From UBA1858 sp964636225 (GTDB taxonomy: Bacteria; Pseudomonadota; Gammaproteobacteria; UBA4575), in NCBI GenBank assembly GCA_964636225.1, contig CAZWQM010000030.1:1-15183 (forward strand): a stretch of DNA of 15,183 bases, in the 5' to 3' direction. The translations under genes were made by a program, and so were the position numbers. This document shows, in pieces, positions 1 to 7,064 of the stretch (position 1 is the first letter of the stretch; each line of letters begins with the position of its first letter). The notes beneath the pieces are model-generated. The model was given only the letters and a program-made list of their open reading frames with translations, was not told the origin of the DNA and ran no database searches.

Positions 1-40
1 TGACCAGTGTATATAAAACCTTTAGCAGTGAAAATCTTAA

Positions 41-466
41 GTCGAATTCTGCGCTAGTTCTGAGGTCGATCCGCAGCATGTATGTTTTGAAATTACCGAA
101 ACCGCGGCAATTAATAATCTCTCCCAGGCCACGCACCTTATTAAGGAATTAAATTCCGTTGGCTGCTGTTTTGCACTGGACGATTTCGGCAGTGGGTTGT
201 CTTCATTTACATACCTTAAGAACCTGCCAGTCGATTATCTGAAGATTGATGGTAGTTTTGTCACCGATATGTCTGCAGGCACCATCGACTATGCCATGGT
301 AGAGGCAATCAACCAGATGGGTCATGTCATGGGTATAGGCACGATTGCCGAATGCGCTGAAAGCGAGGAAGTGGTTGAACAGTTGCGCAAACTGGGTGTT
401 GATTTCGCACAAGGTTACGCCATGGGATTTCCTATCCCCCTGAATGGCTTGAAGTTACTTCACTAA
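41..466 (+). CDS. EAL-domain c-di-GMP phosphodiesterase, 3' part, frame broken upstream
   Basis: This is the C-terminal two-thirds of an EAL domain, which hydrolyses cyclic di-GMP to pGpG. Visible family motifs in order are FEITETAAINN (from about base 86), ALDDFGSG, the lysine in YLKIDGSF, the glutamate in TIAECAE and the closing QGYAMGFP. The catalytic and metal-binding residues of this half therefore look intact, and translation ends at TAA 464-466. The phrase TIAECAESEE with QGYAMGFP resembles composite sensor-GGDEF-EAL proteins, so the full gene was probably longer. Upstream the frame is blocked by TAA at 38-40 and at 14-16, while another frame (from base 3) reads SVYKTFSSENL, which looks like the preceding EAL segment. 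At least one indel thus separates the two parts: a pseudogene, or a sequencing or assembly error. The next gene starts 10 bases downstream and makes the same second messenger, so the two are probably cotranscribed. The family call is secure; whether the gene is functional is not. Confidence 0.8.
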   Translation, partial: VEFCASSEVDPQHVCFEITETAAINNLSQATHLIKELNSVGCCFALDDFGSGLSSFTYLKNLPVDYLKIDGSFVTDMSAGTIDYAMVEAINQMGHVMGIGTIAECAESEEVVEQLRKLGVDFAQGYAMGFPIPLNGLKLLH

Positions 467-476
467 GGGAACACTC

Positions 477-1592
477 ATGGCGGCGCAACCCGAACAAAAA
501 AATCTTCAACTAAACGAACTCGAAACACTTAAGCAAAGACTTGAATCCGTTTATGATGATGCGCGCAATAACGAGAAAATACTCAAAAAATTTCAGTACC
601 TGGAATTGAAATTACTCAGCTGCAGCTCTCTGACTGAACTGCTGCAAATTATTACTCACCACAGCCGTTCAACGTTTGGCTGGGACACGCTCACCATTAC
701 ACTACATGACCCCCACCGACAAATTTACAAGTTACTTAAAGAGTGCGGAGACAATCCGGACAAGCAGGAAGCATTGCAACTACTGCCAGAAATTTCACAC
801 ATAAGAAGTATCTACGGACTCACGCGCAAGCCTTCCTTAGGCAAATTTGACTTAACAAAGCATCGCGCGTTGTTCCTGGCCAACCATAAATATCCACGCA
901 GTCTTGCCCTACTTCCCCTGCAAAGAAATAACTGTCTTTTGGGCAGCCTGAATTTGGGCAGCAATCAAGCTGACCGTTTTCAAAAAAGCAATGCGACGGA
1001 TTTTCTACAACATATGGCCGCAGTATTAGCCACTTGCTTACACACTGCAATTGCCCATGAAAAACTCAAACAGGCAGGACTGACGGATGCGTTAACCGGC
1101 ATTAAAAATCGCCGTTGCTTCGATCAGCGACTGCAGGAAGAAATCTCTCGCAATAAAAGACTGGAAGCCAGTTTGAGTTGCCTTTTCATCGACATTGATC
1201 ACTTCAAAATTATTAACGACAGTTATGGTCACGATGCAGGTGATTCCGTATTAAAGAAAGTCGCGGAACTAGTGCGCGTGCAGATTCGTTCTATCGATGT
1301 AGTTGCTCGCTATGGCGGTGAAGAGTTTGCAGTTTTACTGGGGCAAAGTGGCAAACAAAAAGCAATTGAAATTGCTGAACGCATTAGTTCTGTGATTGCA
1401 GAAACCCAATTTAAAGACGATACCAATGCCATTGATATAACAGTCTCTGTCGGTGTATCCACAATTAACTTCCAGCAAATACCCACTGAGTCTTCAGAAA
1501 TGATTGGCAGAAGCCTGTTGCAACGTGCAGACAAAGCCCTGTATCAGGCCAAACAAAATGGTCGCAATCAGGTCGTTTTCCTGGAAAGCTAA
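477..1592 (+). CDS. Diguanylate cyclase with DUF484/GAF-like sensor region
   Basis: This predicted soluble enzyme of 371 residues makes cyclic di-GMP from two GTP. Residues about 8-45 are charged and helical, probably a coiled coil. Residues about 45-195 resemble the DUF484/GAF fold, including LLGSLNLGS (154-162) and a TDFLQHMAAVLATCL stretch (174-188). The GGDEF domain runs from about 200 to 368: LTDALTGIKNRR, FIDIDHFKIIND (metal-binding D239), the active-site GGEEF at 280-284, and ADKALYQAKQNGRN near the end. An RxxD inhibitory site (RSID, 271-274) sits five residues before GGEEF, so product feedback inhibition is expected. No membrane segment is visible. The ATG at 477 is preceded by AAGGGA and lies 10 bases after the EAL gene, suggesting a coupled synthesis and degradation pair. 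The signal sensed cannot be inferred. An imperfect 12-base duplication spans the stop codon. Confidence 0.93.
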   Translation: MAAQPEQKNLQLNELETLKQRLESVYDDARNNEKILKKFQYLELKLLSCSSLTELLQIITHHSRSTFGWDTLTITLHDPHRQIYKLLKECGDNPDKQEALQLLPEISHIRSIYGLTRKPSLGKFDLTKHRALFLANHKYPRSLALLPLQRNNCLLGSLNLGSNQADRFQKSNATDFLQHMAAVLATCLHTAIAHEKLKQAGLTDALTGIKNRRCFDQRLQEEISRNKRLEASLSCLFIDIDHFKIINDSYGHDAGDSVLKKVAELVRVQIRSIDVVARYGGEEFAVLLGQSGKQKAIEIAERISSVIAETQFKDDTNAIDITVSVGVSTINFQQIPTESSEMIGRSLLQRADKALYQAKQNGRNQVVFLES

Positions 1593-1604
1593 CTAGAAAG
1601 CTAA
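1581..1604 (+). repeat. Imperfect 12-bp tandem duplication across a stop codon
   Basis: CTGGAAAGCTAA (1581-1592) is followed directly by CTAGAAAGCTAA (1593-1604), 11 of 12 bases identical. In the GGDEF gene's frame this reads L-E-S-stop twice, so the natural stop codon is duplicated in frame. Readthrough of the first stop would add only three residues. Confidence 0.85.
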
Positions 1605-1711
1605 GCTGCGCTCCTGTTTTATTTAATTCATAACACAAGCCCGCTTCGCGAATAGACTTTCACTATGGGCTATGCTCAAATGCCTAGCCTAATTGTACAA
1701 GAAGGTCACAT

Positions 1712-2170
1712 ATGCGGATTTTATATTTAAGCGCCATCATCATAATTGCTGTTTTCTTACTCAGCGCATGTCTGCCCGAACAGAGCACAACACTCAAACC
1801 TGTTACGGATGAAGAAAAAGCACAGGTACTGGACGAGGCATTGGACAATCCCAAAGGCTTTCAATATCAACTTAAAGAAACCTGTAGCAAATTCCGCCCT
1901 TTGCTGTTGGAAGTTGCAGAAACCATTAATATGGGCTCAAGAATTTGGAACGCAGGCGGACTGCCGATTACTATTCGACTGTATGAAGGCGTCGCTTATC
2001 ATGTACTGTATGAAATTGGTGACGACTGCCCCAACCTTTCACATGCATTTCAGGCGGGTTTAATGCGTGCCGAACAAACAGAAAACCCTAATGATAAAGG
2101 CCGTGTATTGCGTGATACGCTGGACTTGATTATGGGTGGTCCACCTAGCAGACCCCCTGGTTCACAGTAA
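1712..2170 (+). CDS. Lipoprotein of unknown function
   Basis: The predicted protein has 152 residues and I do not recognise its family. It opens with a lipoprotein signal: Arg2, a hydrophobic core (residues 3-17) and the lipobox LSAC with the acylated cysteine at residue 20. Residue +2 is Leu rather than Asp, which by the E. coli rule favours sorting to the outer membrane. The mature part contains two further cysteines, in KETCSKF and DDCPNL, which could form a periplasmic disulfide. The tail is Gly/Pro-rich (MGGPPSRPPGSQ). The ATG at 1712 has AGAAGG about 8 bases upstream, an acceptable ribosome binding site. The preceding 119 bases (1593-1711) show no convincing terminator or promoter. It lies between the c-di-GMP genes and cmoA with no obvious link to either. 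Lipoprotein status is well supported; function is unknown. Confidence 0.8.
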   Translation: MRILYLSAIIIIAVFLLSACLPEQSTTLKPVTDEEKAQVLDEALDNPKGFQYQLKETCSKFRPLLLEVAETINMGSRIWNAGGLPITIRLYEGVAYHVLYEIGDDCPNLSHAFQAGLMRAEQTENPNDKGRVLRDTLDLIMGGPPSRPPGSQ

Positions 2171-2183
2171 GCGTTTATTTTTA

Positions 2184-2199
2184 GATTGCATGATTGCAT
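2184..2199 (+). repeat. 8-bp direct tandem repeat before cmoA
   Basis: GATTGCAT occurs twice in tandem (2184-2191 and 2192-2199), 16 bases before the cmoA start codon. It may be a protein-binding site or chance; nothing else supports a role. Confidence 0.35.
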
Positions 2200-2214
2200 G
2201 CGTAGCTTCACTGA

Positions 2215-2940
2215 ATGAATAGAGACGAACTATACAAACAGCCCCTGCGCAACATCGAGGATTTCAGTTTTGACCAGGCGGTCAGTGATGCCTTTGATGA
2301 CATGGTGGATCGTTCAGTACCGGGCTATCGAACACTGATTGCCAACATCGGCCCCATCGCTTCGCAATTTTTACGTCCCGATACCAATTGTTATGATCTG
2401 GGTTGCTCACATGGTGCGGTGGCCTTATCCATATTAAATCATTGCTCAATAGATTCTGTCACTATTCATGCTATCGATAACTCATCCGCCATGATTGAAC
2501 AATGCCGACAGCGAATATCTCAAGTCAATGCTGATGGTCGCATTCAATGCGAACTGGCTGATATCAATACTGTTTCAATCGACAATGCTTCGATAGTAGT
2601 TCTTAATCTGACACTACAGTTTTTACCTATCGAACAACGATGTGAGTTAATTAACAAGGTTGCTACGGGCATGATTACTGGAGGAGCATTAATCCTAACC
2701 GAGAAAATTGTTTTCCCCGATGAATCGACTGAGCACTTGTTTCAGCAATTACACGCGGGTTTTAAATCTGCCAATCAATACAGTCAGCTTGAAATCAGCC
2801 AAAAAAGAAAAGCGATTGAAAATGTATTACTGCGTGAATCTTTACAGAATCATCAACAAAGATTAACAGATGCAGGGTTTTCAAAAGTTACTGTGTGGTT
2901 TCAGTGTCTGAATTTCGTATCTTTACTAGCTGTCAAATAA
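2215..2940 (+). CDS. cmoA: Carboxy-S-adenosyl-L-methionine synthase CmoA
   Basis: CmoA converts S-adenosylmethionine and prephenate into carboxy-SAM, the donor used by CmoB to build the cmo5U34 wobble base of tRNA. The 241 residues match the usual length (E. coli about 247). Diagnostic features are the N-terminal FSFDQAVSDAFDDMVDRSVPGY (broken here as FSFDQAVSDAF, then DDMVDRSVPGY, residues 17-38), the SAM-binding YDLGCSHGA (60-68), an NLTLQFLP acceptor-loop stretch and the ISQKRKAIENVLLRES helix. Family context explains why a Rossmann methyltransferase fold acts here as a carboxy-SAM synthase. Start choice: ATG 2215 gives the expected N terminus, but there is no clear Shine-Dalgarno sequence. 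It is followed after 9 bases by cmoB, its partner, so the two should be cotranscribed. Confidence 0.95.
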   Translation: MNRDELYKQPLRNIEDFSFDQAVSDAFDDMVDRSVPGYRTLIANIGPIASQFLRPDTNCYDLGCSHGAVALSILNHCSIDSVTIHAIDNSSAMIEQCRQRISQVNADGRIQCELADINTVSIDNASIVVLNLTLQFLPIEQRCELINKVATGMITGGALILTEKIVFPDESTEHLFQQLHAGFKSANQYSQLEISQKRKAIENVLLRESLQNHQQRLTDAGFSKVTVWFQCLNFVSLLAVK

Positions 2941-2949
2941 TCGCATTCA

Positions 2950-3933
2950 ATGAAACTTGAGCTTTACCAGCCATTGTTCAAATCGACTGAACTTTCGACT
3001 GATGCAAGCTGGAAACCTATCCTGCTGCAACAGTTAGAAAATGTCTTTTTCAAACCTTCATACGGCCATTTTCCAAAATGGCTGTTAGCATTTGAACAGC
3101 TTTCAACGCTAAAAACTTCGCATTACCGATTTGACACTTCCGTCATTGAAATCGGTACCGCCCACGATATAAAACCTGAAAAGCAGGCTTGTTATTTAAA
3201 TACGTTGAAACAATTGCATCCGTGGCGTAAAGGTCCGTTTAATGTTTTTGGAATACATATTGAAACGGAATGGCGTTGCGATAAAAAATGGCAACGCCTA
3301 CAAAGCTGTTTACCGGATCTTACGAATAAAACTGTTTTAGATGTGGGATGTGGCAACGGCTATTACATGTTGCGCATGCTTGGGGAAGGCGCCAAAACAG
3401 TGATTGGCGTGGACCCCACGCTGGTGTTTCTTGCCCAGTTTTACGCACTCACGCAAACTATTCGCCATCCTGTCAATGCTCATTTGTTACCGCTGCCCTT
3501 TGAAGAATTACCCGTTCAGCTCAATCAGTTTGACTGTGTTTTCTCAATGGGTGTTCTGTATCACCGACGCGACCCGTTAGAACATTTAAAACGTCTATAT
3601 CACCACACGCGAGAAGGCGGGCAGGTAATTCTGGAAACCCTGATTATTGACACAGAAGAATCAACCGAGCTCATTCCCAAACATCGCTATGCCGGTATGC
3701 GAAATGTGTGGAGCGTTCCCAGCCCCTCTTTGGTTCAGTCCTGGCTGCTTGAAAGTGGCTTTAAAAATGTCCAGTTACATAATAGACAGGTCACTGGCCT
3801 GGATGAACAACGCACCACTGACTGGATGCAAAATTATTCATTATCCAATTTTCTTGATCCTGTTAATCCGAAACTGACCATCGAAGGATATCCCGCCCCT
3901 GCGCGCGCTATCTTCTCCGCAAGCCGAGCATAG
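2950..3933 (+). CDS. cmoB: tRNA U34 carboxymethyltransferase CmoB
   Basis: CmoB transfers the carboxymethyl group from carboxy-SAM to 5-hydroxyuridine 34 of several tRNAs, giving cmo5U and wider wobble decoding. The 327 residues agree with the family (E. coli 323). Recognisable blocks are GHFPKW near residue 39, PWRKGPFNVFGIHIETEWRC (91-110), the SAM-binding VLDVGCGNGYYMLRML (129-144), the acidic ligand in IGVDPT (152-157), and FSMGVLYHRRDPLEHL (198-213). The last includes M200 and Y204, which align with E. coli M196 and Y200. The C-terminal YPAPARAIF is also typical. It starts 9 bases after cmoA with no strong ribosome binding site, consistent with translational coupling. No hairpin terminator is seen in the 123 bases that follow. 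Confidence 0.96.
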   Translation: MKLELYQPLFKSTELSTDASWKPILLQQLENVFFKPSYGHFPKWLLAFEQLSTLKTSHYRFDTSVIEIGTAHDIKPEKQACYLNTLKQLHPWRKGPFNVFGIHIETEWRCDKKWQRLQSCLPDLTNKTVLDVGCGNGYYMLRMLGEGAKTVIGVDPTLVFLAQFYALTQTIRHPVNAHLLPLPFEELPVQLNQFDCVFSMGVLYHRRDPLEHLKRLYHHTREGGQVILETLIIDTEESTELIPKHRYAGMRNVWSVPSPSLVQSWLLESGFKNVQLHNRQVTGLDEQRTTDWMQNYSLSNFLDPVNPKLTIEGYPAPARAIFSASRA

Positions 3934-3988
3934 TCACATCAAGTACTGCCGCCCCGATAAAGTGCATCCTAATATCAACAGCCATTAA

Positions 3989-4017
3989 TTGGTGCCTATT
4001 GCATCATTGAATATCAT
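3989..4017 (+). promoter_or_regulatory. Possible sigma70-type promoter of glnK-amtB
   Basis: TTGGTG (3989-3994) and TATCAT (4012-4017) are separated by 17 bases, giving 3/6 and 5/6 matches to the -35 and -10 consensus. Predicted transcription start is near 4024. Nitrogen-regulated glnK genes usually use sigma54, but I found no correctly spaced -24/-12 element. This is a weak call. Confidence 0.25.
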
Positions 4018-4041
4018 ACTGCACTATTCTAACGCGAAACT

Positions 4042-4047
4042 AAGGAG
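4042..4047 (+). promoter_or_regulatory. Strong ribosome binding site of glnK
   Basis: AAGGAG lies 9 bases before the ATG at 4057. It is one of the two best Shine-Dalgarno sequences in the window. Confidence 0.8.
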
Positions 4048-4056
4048 ATAATAACA

Positions 4057-4395
4057 ATGAAACTAGTCACCGCTATAATAAAGCCCTTCAAATTAGACGA
4101 TGTTCGCGAAGCGCTTACTGAACAAGGCATACAAGGTCTGACTGTCACCGAAGTCAAAGGCTACGGAAGGCAGAAAGGACACACCGAGCTTTATCGAGGC
4201 GCAGAATACGTTATTGATTTCTTACCCAAGCTAAAAATTGAGGTTGCCGTCTCGGACGATCGTGTCAATACCGTGGTGGAAACTATCACTCGCAAAGCCA
4301 GCACCGGAAAAATTGGTGACGGAAAAATCTTCATTTCCAGTCTGGAGCAGGCGATTCGCATTAGAACCGGAGAAACCGGCAATGACGCACTCTAA
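4057..4395 (+). CDS. glnK: Nitrogen regulatory protein PII (GlnK type)
   Basis: PII proteins are trimers that read 2-oxoglutarate and ATP/ADP and control nitrogen enzymes; the GlnK form binds and blocks the AmtB channel when ammonium is plentiful. The 112 residues are the standard length. The T-loop GHTELYRGAEYVIDFLPK (41-58) contains Tyr51, the site uridylylated by GlnD in enteric bacteria. Gln39, a 2-oxoglutarate contact, is present in YGRQKG. The B-loop TGKIGDGKIF and C-terminal IRIRTGE nucleotide contacts are intact. The paralogue GlnB has nearly the same sequence; I call GlnK because amtB follows after 16 bases, the conserved glnK-amtB arrangement. Expression is probably higher under nitrogen limitation, although the expected sigma54 promoter was not found. 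Confidence 0.95.
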   Translation: MKLVTAIIKPFKLDDVREALTEQGIQGLTVTEVKGYGRQKGHTELYRGAEYVIDFLPKLKIEVAVSDDRVNTVVETITRKASTGKIGDGKIFISSLEQAIRIRTGETGNDAL

Positions 4396-4411
4396 ACTGA
4401 TGAGGGAAAGA

Positions 4412-5704
4412 ATGATTTACTCGAACAAAAAACACTTAATACTACTCGCACTTCTATTGTTCCCAGCCCTGATACAGGCCGACGAATTAAATGCAGCCGA
4501 TACCTCCTGGATATTAACCTCCACTGCACTGGTGCTGTTTATGACTATTCCAGGACTTTCATTATTTTACGCCGGGCTGGTACAAAGCCGAAACGTACTG
4601 TCTGTACTCATGCAATGTTTTGCCATTACTTGTGTTGCCTCTGTGGTATGGCTGATATTTGGTTATAGCATGAGCTTCACTGAACACGGCTCTTTAAATG
4701 CATGGATAGGTGGCTTTAATAATCTTTTCTTATCAGAAGTTTCGCGTGACAGTATGTCAGGGGGCATTCCCGAATCGGTATTTATTATGTTTCAAATGAC
4801 CTTTGCCATTATCACTCCCGCACTGGTCATTGGTGGCTTTGCCGAGCGTATGAAATTTTCAGCCATGTTGTGGTTTACTCTGTTATGGATGACAGTTGTT
4901 TATTTTCCAGTTTGTCACTGGGTATGGGGCGGCGGATGGCTGGGAGAAAAAGGTGTACTGGATTTTGCCGGAGGCATTGTCGTGCATATCACTGCCGGAA
5001 TAGGTGCCTTAATAGCGGCTATTGTTTTAGGAAAGCGTAAGGGTTTTCCCAACACGCCATTACCTCCACACAATATGACCATGACTGTCACAGGTGCAGG
5101 TATGCTCTGGGTAGGCTGGTTTGGCTTTAACGGGGGAAGCGCATTGGCCTCCAACGGTGATGCCGGCATGGCTATTCTGGTGACCCACTTGAGTGCTGCC
5201 ATCGCTTCTCTCACATGGATGACTATCGAGTGGATCAAATACGGCAAACCCAGTGTATTAGGTATTGTGACCGGAATGGTCGCAGGCTTGGGTAGCATAA
5301 CACCAGCCTCAGGTTTTGTTGGCCCCATGGGAGCGGTGGTGATTGGTATTACTGCAGGTATTGTATGTTTTACCTCCACCAACTTCATGAAACGAACTTT
5401 ACATATTGATGACTCACTGGACGTGTTCCCGGTACACGGCGTGGGTGGTGTTATCGGCACATTGTTTGCCGGAATTTTTGTCGCCTCGCAGTTTGGCGGC
5501 GCCGGATTATCGGAAGGTACCGGCATAGCTGATCAGTTTGGTATTCAGCTCACTGCTGTAGTTTCCGTAATTGCCTGGACAGCCATCGCTACTTTTATTG
5601 TTCTAAAAGTGACCGACTTAATTTGCGGACTACGCGTGACTGAAGAGCAAGAACGCATTGGACTGGATATCTCTCAACACGAAGAGAAGGGCTATAACCT
5701 TTAG
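4412..5704 (+). CDS. amtB: Ammonium channel AmtB
   Basis: This trimeric inner-membrane channel conducts ammonia/ammonium and is gated by GlnK. From ATG 4412 it has 430 residues (E. coli 428), with a cleavable signal peptide likely ending at LIQA-DE (about residue 23) and about 11 hydrophobic helices. Functional residues of the family are present: the Phe gate F131 (in FQMTFA) and F239 (in WFGFNGGS), the binding-site W172 and S243, D184, and the twin pore histidines H192 (IVVHITAG) and H342 (FPVHGVGG). Start choice: the frame is open upstream into glnK, but ATG 4412 has GAGGG 5 bases before it and is followed by the signal peptide, so an upstream start would spoil the export signal. The gene ends at a strong terminator. 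Confidence 0.96.
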   Translation: MIYSNKKHLILLALLLFPALIQADELNAADTSWILTSTALVLFMTIPGLSLFYAGLVQSRNVLSVLMQCFAITCVASVVWLIFGYSMSFTEHGSLNAWIGGFNNLFLSEVSRDSMSGGIPESVFIMFQMTFAIITPALVIGGFAERMKFSAMLWFTLLWMTVVYFPVCHWVWGGGWLGEKGVLDFAGGIVVHITAGIGALIAAIVLGKRKGFPNTPLPPHNMTMTVTGAGMLWVGWFGFNGGSALASNGDAGMAILVTHLSAAIASLTWMTIEWIKYGKPSVLGIVTGMVAGLGSITPASGFVGPMGAVVIGITAGIVCFTSTNFMKRTLHIDDSLDVFPVHGVGGVIGTLFAGIFVASQFGGAGLSEGTGIADQFGIQLTAVVSVIAWTAIATFIVLKVTDLICGLRVTEEQERIGLDISQHEEKGYNL

Positions 5705-5720
5705 AACTTCGTTGATTTAG

Positions 5721-5749
5721 AAAAAAGCGGCCAATGGCCGCTTTTTTTT
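5721..5749. terminator. Rho-independent terminator after amtB
   Basis: A perfect 12-bp inverted repeat (AAAAAAGCGGCC, loop AAT, GGCCGCTTTTTT) is followed by two more Ts. The A-tract on the other side makes it terminator-like in both directions. It lies 16 bases after the amtB stop and separates this operon from pcnB. Confidence 0.92.
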
Positions 5750-5773
5750 CACCCTGACATGGATAGTTCACTC

Positions 5774-5779
5774 TATAAT
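5774..5779 (+). promoter_or_regulatory. Consensus -10 box of the pcnB operon
   Basis: A perfect TATAAT lies 6 bases before the pcnB GTG codon, which puts the expected transcription start at or within a base or two of that codon. No good -35 is seen at 15-19 bases; CTGACA (5754-5759) is only 14 bases away. If used, the mRNA would be leaderless. Confidence 0.5.
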
Positions 5780-5785
5780 TAGCGA

Positions 5786-7063
5786 GTGGATAAAACTAAC
5801 AACACTACACACACGCTTAATAGAATTCCTGCTAGCGAACACCTCATTGATGAAAGCAAGATCTGCCATCAGGCACGCTACGTTGTTGAAACCTTATTAA
5901 AAGCCCAGCATGCCGCCTACCTAGTTGGCGGCTGCGTGCGCGATCTTGTGCTCGGCATAGAACCTAAGGATTTCGATGTCGCAACTGATGCACGCCCGGA
6001 ACAGGTATGCGAACTTTTTAATAACAGTCGTTTAATCGGACGCCGGTTTCGTATCGTGCACGTATATTTTCATCGCAATAACGTTGAAGTATCGACATTT
6101 CGCGCCAAGCATGATCACACTTCTTTGGACCATGCGAATGCCCATGGGAGGATTTTGCGTGATAATACGTTTGGCAGCATCGAAGAAGATGCCATTCGCC
6201 GCGACTTTACCATTAACGCACTGTATTACGACATAGAGACTTCTGAAGTTCTCGACTTCTGCAACGGATACCAGGATTTACAGGCTGGCAAAATTTGCAT
6301 AATTGGTGATGTTGAAACACGTTACCGGGAAGACCCCGTACGCATGTTAAGAGCACTCCGATTTCGTGCCAAACTTGACTTAAATATTGAAGACCGAACA
6401 CAACAACCAATTCAGTCTATGGGGCATTTGCTCGCAGAAATTCCTCCTGCGCGACTATTCGATGAAGTCATCAAGCTGTTTCATAGCGGTTATGCACTGC
6501 GCTGCTTTCAGGAACTGGAAAATTTCGGCCTGTTAAAAGTGTTATTCCCAATGACCCATGCGGCATTGAAACATGACGAATCGTTCAGCTTATTAATACA
6601 CAGTGCTCTTGAAAATACCGACACTCGAATCCGAAGTGGTAAATCTGTTAACCCGGCTTTCATTTTTGCGATTCTGTTATGGCGACCTTATTTACGCCTG
6701 TTGGAACAAAACCATTCGGGCGACCGCCCCAATGCAGAAGATATCTGGGCCGCCGGACGCACTGCCGTTCAGGATCAGTCGTCCATCACCTCGATTGCCA
6801 AAAGATTCTCAATTACTATTTGTGAAATATGGAAATTACAAAACCGTTTTCGTAACAAACAAGGGAAAAAAGCTCTGCAGTTGATGGCGCATCCGCGCTT
6901 TCGTGCGGCTTATGATTTTATGTGTCTACGAGTAAAATGTGGCGAAGTTGACGAGTCCGATTGCCAATGGTGGACTGAAATACAAGCCCTACCAGAACAT
7001 GAACAGAAAAAGTTGGCAAGTAAAAATCAGCATAGACCGCGCAGACACCGTAACAAGAAATAA
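5786..7063 (+). CDS. pcnB: Poly(A) polymerase I PcnB
   Basis: PcnB adds A-tails to RNA 3' ends, marking RNAs for decay. The 425 residues are somewhat shorter than the E. coli protein (about 465). The nucleotidyltransferase head shows AYLVGGCVRDLVLG (44-57), the metal-binding DFDVAT (62-67), RRDFTINALYY (138-148) and EDPVRMLRALRF (182-193). The long GRRFRIVHVYF block and a very basic C-terminal tail (RPRRHRNKK) favour PcnB over a CCA-adding enzyme, though the families share motifs. The start is unusual. GTG 5786 is the only standard start codon before the conserved core, an in-frame TAG at 5780-5782 excludes anything upstream, and there is no Shine-Dalgarno sequence. A perfect -10 box just upstream suggests leaderless translation. 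E. coli pcnB also starts unusually, with AUU, so inefficient initiation may be a shared theme. It heads the folK/kinase/panBC unit. Confidence 0.93.
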   Translation: MDKTNNTTHTLNRIPASEHLIDESKICHQARYVVETLLKAQHAAYLVGGCVRDLVLGIEPKDFDVATDARPEQVCELFNNSRLIGRRFRIVHVYFHRNNVEVSTFRAKHDHTSLDHANAHGRILRDNTFGSIEEDAIRRDFTINALYYDIETSEVLDFCNGYQDLQAGKICIIGDVETRYREDPVRMLRALRFRAKLDLNIEDRTQQPIQSMGHLLAEIPPARLFDEVIKLFHSGYALRCFQELENFGLLKVLFPMTHAALKHDESFSLLIHSALENTDTRIRSGKSVNPAFIFAILLWRPYLRLLEQNHSGDRPNAEDIWAAGRTAVQDQSSITSIAKRFSITICEIWKLQNRFRNKQGKKALQLMAHPRFRAAYDFMCLRVKCGEVDESDCQWWTEIQALPEHEQKKLASKNQHRPRRHRNKK

Positions 7064-7064
7064 C

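Noticed and set aside
3989..4004. Sigma54-like -24/-12 element (TTGGTGCC and TTGCAT) upstream of glnK
   Set aside because: The GG and GC dinucleotides are 8 bases apart, not the required 10. NtrC-like half-sites nearby (TTGGTGCC, TGCACTA) do not form a proper dyad.
4238..4411. N-terminal extension of amtB overlapping glnK in another frame
   Set aside because: The added residues resemble no AmtB sequence and would bury the signal peptide; ATG 4412 has a good ribosome binding site.
4915..5526. 203-codon antisense ORF within amtB
   Set aside because: Pro/Thr/Ile-rich composition typical of the complement of a membrane protein gene; no ribosome binding site or domain.
6939..7064. N-terminal extension of folK overlapping pcnB
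   Set aside because: HPPK proteins begin just before the conserved AYIGLGSN block; the extension is the out-of-frame reading of the pcnB end.
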